In this document: one piece after another, positions 23,605 to 30,347 of the stretch
Layout: each line of letters starts with the position of its first letter
Numbering within the stretch: position 1 is the stretch's first letter
Origin: Chelonobacter sp006228105
Lineage (GTDB): Bacteria > Pseudomonadota > Gammaproteobacteria > Enterobacterales > Pasteurellaceae
Length of the DNA: 36,570 bases
Assembly (NCBI RefSeq): GCF_006228105.1
Contig: NZ_VDHH01000053.1
Direction: 5' to 3' (one strand)
Made by a program: the position numbers and the translations under genes
The notes under the pieces: generated by a model
What the model was told of the DNA's origin: nothing
Database searches by the model: none
What the model saw: the letters and a program-made list of their open reading frames with translations, nothing else

Positions 23605-24454
23605 TTTTTCGCCGACTAGCACGAAAAATCGCAATCAGTTCATTCACTTTTATCCGATTTTCACCGTTTTGGCTGATGTGGCGTTGCACCATCAGTGGTG
23701 TTATGTCGGCGCCGTGGTAAATTTGGCGAGTAAACGGCGTATCGTGGTTAGAAATCAGTACCGTTGTGCGGCGATGCTCCGCATGATGTTTAGCCAGATT
23801 GGCTAGCTGTTGCTGCTGCTCCAAGCTAAAACCATTGCCGGAATAGTGGGTGAAATTCGAGTTTTGCGACAGCGGCGCATAAGGCGGATCGCAATACACC
23901 ACGCTGTTGCGGTCGGTATATTCAAAACTGTCGTGAAAACCGACGCAGATAAATTCGGCGTTTTGTGCTTTTTGGCTAAAATAACGGATCTCTTGCTCTG
24001 GAAAATAGGGTTTCAGATAAGCGCCGAACGGCACATTGAACTGCTGTTTGCTGTTATAGCGGCAAAGCCCGTTATAACCGAAACGGTTTAAATACAGGAA
24101 CAGCACCGAGCGCTGAAAAATATCCAAAGTGCGGTTGAACTCAGCGCGTTTGGCATAATAAAAATCAGCGCTGTTGGCATCGGGGTGCTGAAACAGTTTG
24201 CGGCTTTCCACAATAAAGTGCTGCGGATCCTGTTTCACCGTATTGAACAGATTGATTAAATCGGCATTTAAATCTGCCAAAATATAGTGCTGGAAGTGCG
24301 TATTCAGAAAAACTGAACCGGCACCAACAAAAGGTTCAATCAGCACCTTTTTATTTTTCGGTAATAATTTGTTGATCTCATCGGTCAGGCGGAATTTACC
24401 GCCTGCCCATTTTAAAAAAGGGCGGTGTTTCAACAGAGGATTAGTGGACGACAT
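23579..24454 (-). CDS. dam: DNA adenine methylase Dam
   Basis: Dam methylates adenine in GATC and directs mismatch repair and replication timing. The 291 residues have the FLKWAGGK AdoMet motif (13-20), the PFVGAGSVF loop and the catalytic DPPYAPLS (Asp189-Pro-Pro-Tyr192) in the order expected for the alpha class; E. coli Dam has 278. It starts four bases after the aroB stop, so it depends on the aroK-aroB transcript. damX, between aroB and dam in E. coli, is absent. One uptake signal lies within. Confidence 0.95.
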   Translation of the reverse strand: MSSTNPLLKHRPFLKWAGGKFRLTDEINKLLPKNKKVLIEPFVGAGSVFLNTHFQHYILADLNADLINLFNTVKQDPQHFIVESRKLFQHPDANSADFYYAKRAEFNRTLDIFQRSVLFLYLNRFGYNGLCRYNSKQQFNVPFGAYLKPYFPEQEIRYFSQKAQNAEFICVGFHDSFEYTDRNSVVYCDPPYAPLSQNSNFTHYSGNGFSLEQQQQLANLAKHHAEHRRTTVLISNHDTPFTRQIYHGADITPLMVQRHISQNGENRIKVNELIAIFRASRRKIKVPPIQD

Positions 24455-24458
24455 GGTT

Positions 24459-25550
24459 TTAGTCGAACTGACTGCAATGGTTGATGGCTTGTCTGACTAA
24501 TGCCGAATCGCTATTGGTCGTGACGTAGGCTTGCCCCAAACGTTGTAACAACACCAAACGTAATTTGCCTGCCAAGACTTTTTTGTCGCGCATCATCAAC
24601 GGCAGATAATCATCTGCGCTCATGCCATCCGGCGAAACCGTCGGCAGATTGGCGCGTACCAGTAATTTTTCCAGACGGAACACATCTTGGTGACTTAAAT
24701 TGCCTAATAAATGCGAAAGATCCGCTGCCATTAGCATACCGACTGCTACGGCTTCGCCGTGCAACCAACTGCCATAGCCCAAATGGGTTTCGATCGCATG
24801 CCCGAAAGTGTGTCCTAGATTCAGCAATGCGCGATCACCCTGCTCGGTTTCATCACGGGCAACCACATCGGCTTTCAACTGACAGCAACGTTGAATACAA
24901 TAGTGCAATTGTTGCGGCTGCAAGCTCACCAGGTCATCAATATGTTGTTCCAACCATTCGAAAAACGCCAAATCCAGAATCGCACCATATTTAATCACTT
25001 CCGCTAAGCCAGCAAAAACTTCACGTTTTGGCAGGGTATCTAAGCTGGCGCTGTCGATAATCACTGCGCAAGGTTGATAAAATGCGCCGATCATATTTTT
25101 CCCAAGTGCATGGTTGACGCCGGTTTTACCACCGACGGAGGAATCCACTTGTGACAGCAGCGTGGTTGGAATCTGCATCAAACGCACGCCACGTTGGTAA
25201 CTAGCGGCAGCAAATCCGGCAACATCACCAACCACACCGCCGCCCAGTGCGATGATGGTGGTGTCACGTCCGTGATTAGCTTGCAAAAGTGCGGTAAAAA
25301 TCAGATTGAGTGAGTCCAGCGTTTTGTATTGCTCGCCGTCAGGAATCAACACTGAGGAAACTTGACAGCCCAAGCGGTTGAGACTGTCGCTGACGGTTGC
25401 CAGATAGTGTTCCGCAACGGTCGGATTGGAGACAATCATCACCTTGTCACCGCACTTTAACGGGGCGTAGCTGCTGCTTTCCGCCAAAATATGGCTGCCG
25501 ATTCTAATCGGATAACGGCGATCTTTCAGTTCGACATTGACTTCAATCAT
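24459..25550 (-). CDS. aroB: 3-dehydroquinate synthase AroB
   Basis: AroB cyclises DAHP to 3-dehydroquinate, step two of the shikimate pathway, using NAD and a metal ion. The 363 residues show LIPDGEQYKTLDS, ALGGGVVGDVAGFAAASYQRGV, VDSSVGGKTGVNHALGKN and the metal-site GHTFGHAIE. Length equals the family norm (about 362). It follows aroK by 34 bases. Two uptake signals occur, one on each strand. Confidence 0.97.
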   Translation of the reverse strand: MIEVNVELKDRRYPIRIGSHILAESSSYAPLKCGDKVMIVSNPTVAEHYLATVSDSLNRLGCQVSSVLIPDGEQYKTLDSLNLIFTALLQANHGRDTTIIALGGGVVGDVAGFAAASYQRGVRLMQIPTTLLSQVDSSVGGKTGVNHALGKNMIGAFYQPCAVIIDSASLDTLPKREVFAGLAEVIKYGAILDLAFFEWLEQHIDDLVSLQPQQLHYCIQRCCQLKADVVARDETEQGDRALLNLGHTFGHAIETHLGYGSWLHGEAVAVGMLMAADLSHLLGNLSHQDVFRLEKLLVRANLPTVSPDGMSADDYLPLMMRDKKVLAGKLRLVLLQRLGQAYVTTNSDSALVRQAINHCSQFD

Positions 25551-25584
25551 GTTGCGCTCTCAGGTTGGTGGTGAGAATGATCAG

Positions 25585-26118
25585 CTAATTAACGGAGGAA
25601 AAAGCTTCCAAGCGATCGATTAACTGGTTTGCCATGGTTTTAGCGTTTTGTTCGTCGGTACTCATGGTAATATCGGCGATCTCTTGGTACAACGGATTGC
25701 GCACTTTGGCCAGATCTTCCAGCACTTTGCGCGGATCGTCCACATCTTGCAGCAGCGGGCGTTTTTTGTCGCGCAGGGTGCGCTGATGTTGTTTATCGAC
25801 CGTGGTTTCTAAATAGACTACGATGCCACGAGCCGATAAATGGTTGCGTGTGTCTTTTGATAGCACTGCGCCGCCGCCGGTGGAAAGCACCACCCCTTGC
25901 AGTTGGGTCAATTCATTAATAATCCGTTCTTCCCGTTTGCGGAAGCCGTTTTCGCCTTCTACGTCAAAAATCCAACTGATGTCAGCGCCGGCACGTTGTT
26001 CGATCTCGTTGTCAGAGTCGATAAAATCCATTCCGAGTATTTGTGCCAATTGGCGACCGATGGTGCTTTTGCCCGCACCCATCGGACCGATTAAAAATAT
26101 ATTACGTTTTTCAGCCAT
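25585..26118 (-). CDS. aroK: Shikimate kinase AroK
   Basis: AroK phosphorylates shikimate at the 3-OH. The 177 residues have Walker A GPMGAGKST (11-19), DSDNEIEQRAG for shikimate binding, FRKREERI, and the STGGGAVL loop. The order aroK-aroB-dam is conserved with E. coli, and the gene lies downstream of the pilus/competence operon as E. coli aroK lies after hofMNOPQ. The gap to comE is 285 bases, so its own promoter is likely. Confidence 0.97.
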   Translation of the reverse strand: MAEKRNIFLIGPMGAGKSTIGRQLAQILGMDFIDSDNEIEQRAGADISWIFDVEGENGFRKREERIINELTQLQGVVLSTGGGAVLSKDTRNHLSARGIVVYLETTVDKQHQRTLRDKKRPLLQDVDDPRKVLEDLAKVRNPLYQEIADITMSTDEQNAKTMANQLIDRLEAFSSVN

Positions 26119-26403
26119 GTTATTTTATATTCTTGTTAATTAAATGGTTAATGAGATTTGCCGATGCAAACACGTTGTTGAAGGAATTTCAAGAAAGGGA
26201 GATTTCTTCGCCGGATTCATCGCAGGACATTCATCAGAGAATCGTGGCAGCTTAAACGGTAAAAATACTCCATGAGCTTCAACTTTTAATTTAAGGGAGT
26301 AATTATCGCAAGAAATCGACCCAGTTTTCAACCTTCTATCTTGATATTTGCCTTTTTAATTCACAAAAATAACCAAGTTGACACAAAAGTGCGGTTTGCC
26401 GCT
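26119..26403 (-). other. Gap between comE and aroK, no gene recognised
   Basis: This 285-base stretch has an uptake signal (26387-26395) near the comE end. A 63-codon open frame on the minus strand (26140-26331) has no ribosome site and no recognised domain. A small inverted repeat (AAGAAA/TTTCTT) lies near 26190-26207. I see no T-rich terminator after comE; an aroK promoter must lie here, but no box pair is convincing. Confidence 0.5.
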
Positions 26404-27756
26404 TTAAAAGCCGTAGCGAAATGGGCGTGTCGGGTGACCGCTAACGGCATTGGGGTGATTTTGTTGTTGATCAACAATATGTGGTGTAACAAAAATCACC
26501 AATTCACGTTTGGCGTAGCGTTTGCTTTCGTTGCCGAACAACCGTTTGGCCCCCGGAATATCGCCCAGCAGCGGCACTTTGTTTTCCCCGTTAACCAAGG
26601 TGTCGTGAAAGACACCGCCGAGTACGATGGTTTCACCGTGCCGAGCGAACACTTGGGTTTGGATCTCCTGCTTATCGATGGTGGTCATCTGCTGGTTGCC
26701 GTAAGCCACACTGTTGCCGGGCGAATTTTGGCTGATCATCAAATCCAACAAAATAGTGTTGTCGTGTGAAATATGCGGAGTGACGTCTAAGCCGAGCACC
26801 GCATCACGAAATTCGACGCTTTGGGTTTCGTTGCGGCTATTATTCACTATATAAGGAATTTCAGTGCCTTGTTTGATGCTGGCGCTTCTTTTGTTGGTGG
26901 TCAGAAGACGCGGACTGGCGATGATATTAACATTGTTTTCGCGCTCAAGTGCGGTCAGTTCCAAGTCCAGCAAGCGACTGTTGATTTTGGCGACTTGCAG
27001 TGAAACACTGGCGGCGTTGCTGTATTCGCTGCCGAAATTGATGTTCAAATTATTGTCAATCTCGGCAAAACCGTTGGCATTCAAATTGCCAGCGATGCGG
27101 TGGCTTTGTCCGCTAGGTTCGAACAAGCCCCAACGCACGCCCAATTCGCGCAAACTTTCGTCGCTGATGGTAACGATCCGTGCTTCAATTAACACTTGTC
27201 TGGCAGGTTGATCCAAACTCGTGATAACCTTGCGCAGAGACGCTATGTTTTCTGATTTTTCTTGAATAATCAAACTATTGCTACGTTCATCAAAACTAAT
27301 GCTGCCGTGAGGTGATAAAAACGAACCATTGCCGCCGGTGAGTGATTGTATCAGTTCAGCGGCTTTTGCGTGGCGCAACGGAATATTGACGGTTTGCAGT
27401 TTAGGTGTTGACTCAAGTGTGGTTTCAACAGTGCTGACTGAGCTGCTTGATGAGTTTTGACGTGGGCTGACAAAATAGTCACCGTTGAGGTTTTCGATCT
27501 CCAATTGATGAATCTTGCCAACAGCTTGCAGCACTTGCTCAAATGAGGTCTGTTTTAAATGCAGACTGATATGACCTTTCAGACTGTCGTCCAACACTAA
27601 ATTAACGTCCTGCTGCTGAGCTAATGCTTGCAAGGTGCTGATAAGCGGCGCTTGTTTTAAGCTGAGCGCAAAAGTGCGGTTTGTGCTGTTTTCACTTGCA
27701 GCAACTACAGTGGTTTGAAGCAAAAAATAGAGCAATACTAGGCGTAAACGAGGCAT
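26404..27756 (-). CDS. comE: Competence/type IV pilus secretin ComE (PilQ/HofQ)
   Basis: ComE forms the outer-membrane secretin pore for the pilus that takes up DNA. It has a signal peptide (MPRLRLVLLYFLLQTTVVAA), an N-terminal STN/N0 domain (about 30-90), a Ser-rich linker, an N1 domain and the C-terminal secretin gate with IASPRLLTTN and the VPLLGDIPGAKRLF signature. I start at 27756 (450 residues) because GGAG is well placed there; the upstream ATG at 27771 would bury that ribosome site. It is last in comABCDE, and comF, which follows it in H. influenzae, is missing here. Two uptake signals lie in the coding part. Confidence 0.95.
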   Translation of the reverse strand: MPRLRLVLLYFLLQTTVVAASENSTNRTFALSLKQAPLISTLQALAQQQDVNLVLDDSLKGHISLHLKQTSFEQVLQAVGKIHQLEIENLNGDYFVSPRQNSSSSSVSTVETTLESTPKLQTVNIPLRHAKAAELIQSLTGGNGSFLSPHGSISFDERSNSLIIQEKSENIASLRKVITSLDQPARQVLIEARIVTISDESLRELGVRWGLFEPSGQSHRIAGNLNANGFAEIDNNLNINFGSEYSNAASVSLQVAKINSRLLDLELTALERENNVNIIASPRLLTTNKRSASIKQGTEIPYIVNNSRNETQSVEFRDAVLGLDVTPHISHDNTILLDLMISQNSPGNSVAYGNQQMTTIDKQEIQTQVFARHGETIVLGGVFHDTLVNGENKVPLLGDIPGAKRLFGNESKRYAKRELVIFVTPHIVDQQQNHPNAVSGHPTRPFRYGF

Positions 27757-27778
27757 AAGGTTTTTCTCCATGACAGAT

Positions 27779-28180
27779 TCACAACGGAATACTGCGTTGC
27801 AGCGACGGGGTTTGACAACGTTGCAGTACGATACGTCGTGTTTCGATGGCAGTGATTTGCCATTGATCTTGTGCTATGACGTCATTTAAACGGCTGTCGA
27901 TAATCACGTTGTCGGGGGTAGACCAAAGCACTACGCTATGATTTGCATAATGAATCAAGCCGATAACCTTCAGCTGCGCTAACGGGAAATGGTCGATTAA
28001 TAACAGACTGTTGATATTGCAGCTGGTGTGTTGGAGCAGTCGATTTTCGGCGGTTATCGGTTCGGCAAGTTGACTTAACGCTGTCTGAGAAATTGGGGAA
28101 AACGGATCATTAAAGCGCTCATTGGCGCCGACAAAACAGGCGCAGGCGAGTAAAAGTGCGGTCAGGCAAGATTTAGTCAT
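27779..28180 (-). CDS. comD: Competence protein ComD (PilP-like)
   Basis: ComD is the small periplasmic partner that links the inner-membrane pilus complex to the secretin, as PilP does. The 133 residues begin with a signal peptide that has a lipobox-like C-A-C (LLLACACFVGA, cleavage uncertain), followed by NERFNDPFSPISQ and a PilP-like strand region (LKVIGLIHYANHSVVLWSTPDN). The ATG at 28180 has AAGGAG at good spacing and overlaps the comC stop by eight bases. Sequence alone is weak; the operon position decides. One uptake signal lies near the start. Confidence 0.85.
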   Translation of the reverse strand: MTKSCLTALLLACACFVGANERFNDPFSPISQTALSQLAEPITAENRLLQHTSCNINSLLLIDHFPLAQLKVIGLIHYANHSVVLWSTPDNVIIDSRLNDVIAQDQWQITAIETRRIVLQRCQTPSLQRSIPL

Positions 28181-28730
28181 CGGCAATCTCCTTATCAATC
28201 GTGTCCTCAGAAAAAAGTAAATTGAGAATAGCCTGGGTGGCAGGCTGCTGTTCTGTGTGTTGTAGCGTCAGGTTTAACAGTTTTAATTCAGTGAATTGCT
28301 GCTGTAGCGCGGCTACAAAGTGTGAAATATCATAAAAACTGCCCTGTAACTCCAATTGTAACAACGGAGAACGAGAAAATTGCCAGTGCTGTTGTTCGAT
28401 GTTGAGTGCGCTGAAACTTGCGACCGCACTTTGTAAGCGCTGATTCAGTGTGGCAATTTTGGCTGCGGTTTGTGGCGCCAGTTGGGCGTTGATCTGTTCA
28501 GCTTTGCGGGTTAATAGCGAAACAATTTGCTGTTTTTGTCGCTGTTGATGTTGTAAATCGGCGGAACTAAGTGAGGTGTCATGCAATTGCTGCTGTAGGC
28601 GGACAATTTCTGACAGAGGATAAGTGCAGAGCAGCAATACTAACGCAATAGCAAATAACGATTTCAGCCACAATGGCGCTGTAACCAAGCGGGCAGGTGG
28701 CGAATAGGGCGAGAGTTTAAGGCGTGTCAT
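28173..28730 (-). CDS. comC: Competence protein ComC (PilO-like)
   Basis: ComC should be the inner-membrane PilO-like assembly protein. From the ATG at 28730 the product is 185 residues, with one membrane helix (about 22-40, LWLKSLFAIALVLLLCTYP), a Gln-rich coiled coil and a ferredoxin-like end. GGAGG precedes this ATG perfectly; the frame runs 14 codons further up without support. The start overlaps the comB stop by 14 bases. One uptake signal lies inside. Confidence 0.85.
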   Translation of the reverse strand: MTRLKLSPYSPPARLVTAPLWLKSLFAIALVLLLCTYPLSEIVRLQQQLHDTSLSSADLQHQQRQKQQIVSLLTRKAEQINAQLAPQTAAKIATLNQRLQSAVASFSALNIEQQHWQFSRSPLLQLELQGSFYDISHFVAALQQQFTELKLLNLTLQHTEQQPATQAILNLLFSEDTIDKEIADD

Positions 28731-29313
28731 CGGTTTTTTCCTCCGTTTTTGCACGCTGCCAACGCAAGGCAAAATGAAATTCCAGTTGCTGATGGTTTAA
28801 ATCGAACTGCTCCAATTTAATCGTTAACTTATGCTGCCGATGGTTGAGCAGCAGCGGATATTCGGCAAAATAAGGTTCGAAACTATGGCGCAACTGTTCA
28901 AACTCTTGTTCGGAGGGGGTTGAACCTTGCAGCAATATTTGATAATCGAACGGGGGCTGCACGCTAATCGAGGCACTGGATAAGCGCCCTTGTGACAGTG
29001 GCAGACGGCTTAAAAAATCACTAAATCGGTTAAAAATCGTTTGATCGGGAACGATAAACACCGCACTTTCACTGCTATTAGCTTGTTGCAGTTGATTGAT
29101 TTGTTGTTGCAGCCGTTGGTTTTCCGCACGAAGTGTGGCTTGGGCTTGGCTTTGTTGTGACAAGCTCTGTTGTAATAGCTGTTGATAGTCAAACAGTTGC
29201 CACAGCACCAGTGCCGCAAGGCACAACACAGCAAACAGTGCGATAATAAAAGTGTACATTTGGCGGTCTAGCTGCTTGCTGCGCCAATCGAGCAGGTTAA
29301 TTTCGGCTTGCAT
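28717..29313 (-). CDS. comB: Competence protein ComB (PilN-like)
   Basis: ComB is PilN-like: a short cytoplasmic N-terminus starting MQAEINLLDWR, which in PilN binds PilM, one membrane helix (about 20-42), a long Gln-rich coiled coil and a periplasmic domain. The INLLDWR motif is the best direct evidence. The gene overlaps comA by 17 bases and comC by 14. One uptake signal lies inside. Confidence 0.88.
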   Translation of the reverse strand: MQAEINLLDWRSKQLDRQMYTFIIALFAVLCLAALVLWQLFDYQQLLQQSLSQQSQAQATLRAENQRLQQQINQLQQANSSESAVFIVPDQTIFNRFSDFLSRLPLSQGRLSSASISVQPPFDYQILLQGSTPSEQEFEQLRHSFEPYFAEYPLLLNHRQHKLTIKLEQFDLNHQQLEFHFALRWQRAKTEEKTDDTP

Positions 29314-30184
29314 CGTAGCGATTCACCTTGCTCAAGTGTTTGAAGTTATGTTGCTGTCGTAGTGCACAGCCCAATGCGACAAAATAGGGATATTGCTGTG
29401 AATCGATCGCAATCAGCGGGGCAGGCTGGCAATCTTGTTGCAGTGCCGCCAGCGAATTCGGGTCAGCATACACCAGATAGCACATATTCTCTTGGCTAGA
29501 GGTTTCACTTGGCGGCTGTTGTTGCCAGAATGCCTGTAAAAGTGCGGTCAGTGGCTGTGAAGGGCGGTAAAATTGGACTAAATTATCCTGCCGCTGTTGC
29601 AGCAAAATGCTGTGTTGCTCGTCTTGGTAAATAAACAGCGTGTTTTCATTGCGGATAATCTCACCTTGAATTTCAGCGCAATAGTGAAATGCCCGTAGCA
29701 GGGCGTGGGCATGAAAATCCAATATATCCAAGTGCAGTGGTAAAAATTGTTCACACTGTTGCTGAATATTCTGTTTTTTCGCGGCATAAATCTGGACATA
29801 ATCAATTTGCCGTTCAGTGCCAATATGTTGCAACGGGCTAACACTAAAATCAAATTGCAGCAATTGTTCTTCAATCGGCAAATGCTGTTGTAGAATCAAC
29901 CGCACTTGGCGATATAATTCGTGTGGCTGTTTAATGTGTGGCAACAGCAGGTGTTTTTGCCACAATAAACGTGGCTCCAGACAGGCAATATAAATAAACT
30001 TGGCTTGACGGCGGAGTTTTGTCGCAAATTGTAATCTTAATAATTGTGGCAGTTGCGACAGCTGCTCACAAGGCAATCGCTCGAAACAGGGCTGCTGCTC
30101 ATCATTGAAAAATGCAATTTCGATGTGTTCTCGATTCTTATGGAGACCGATCGCATAGCTTGAGCGCTGAAAAAGTAGCTTCAT
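29297..30184 (-). CDS. comA: Competence protein ComA (PilM-like)
   Basis: ComA is the first gene of the operon and the PilM-like cytoplasmic actin-fold ATPase that docks with the PilN-like ComB. The 295 residues show SSYAIGLHKNREHIEIAFF at the start (phosphate-1-like strand pair), the LLPHIKQPHELYRQVRLILQQHLP region typical of PilM, and FVALGCALRQQ at the end. Several adenosine-binding motifs are degenerate. AGGA lies about 12 bases before the ATG. In H. influenzae this operon is driven by CRP and Sxy through a CRP-S site; I could not see a clean one here. Two uptake signals lie inside the gene. Confidence 0.88.
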   Translation of the reverse strand: MKLLFQRSSYAIGLHKNREHIEIAFFNDEQQPCFERLPCEQLSQLPQLLRLQFATKLRRQAKFIYIACLEPRLLWQKHLLLPHIKQPHELYRQVRLILQQHLPIEEQLLQFDFSVSPLQHIGTERQIDYVQIYAAKKQNIQQQCEQFLPLHLDILDFHAHALLRAFHYCAEIQGEIIRNENTLFIYQDEQHSILLQQRQDNLVQFYRPSQPLTALLQAFWQQQPPSETSSQENMCYLVYADPNSLAALQQDCQPAPLIAIDSQQYPYFVALGCALRQQHNFKHLSKVNRYDASRN

Positions 30185-30347
30185 TGTATAAAAATATCCT
30201 CATTATTTGCCATAGTGTGTGTAAAATAGTATCGTTGTGCTTAATTGTAGGCGGGCAAACCGCACTTTGCGTTTTATGGCAGCTTTTTATGGCAGTAAGT
30301 GTGGCGTAAAAATATTGGATTATTGACTTTTTAGAGAGAAATTTTCG
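30185..30347. promoter_or_regulatory. Divergent comA / mrcA control region with an 11-base direct repeat
   Basis: TTTTATGGCAG occurs twice in tandem, at 30272-30282 and 30285-30295 (period 13). An uptake signal (30259-30267) lies beside it, within a GCAAA/TTTGC dyad (N6 centre). A Sxy-type CRP-S site would read TTTGCGA-N6-TCGCAAA; the only partial hit is a left half TTTGCG at about 30266-30271 with a poor right half. No promoter boxes could be fixed. Confidence 0.35.

Noticed and set aside
26140..26331. A 63-codon minus-strand open frame upstream of aroK
   Set aside because: No ribosome site, no domain, and it lies in the aroK leader. Kept only as a described gap.
30259..30285. CRP-S site before comA
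   Set aside because: Only a TTTGCG left half is visible; the right half does not fit TCGCAAA, so I do not annotate it.
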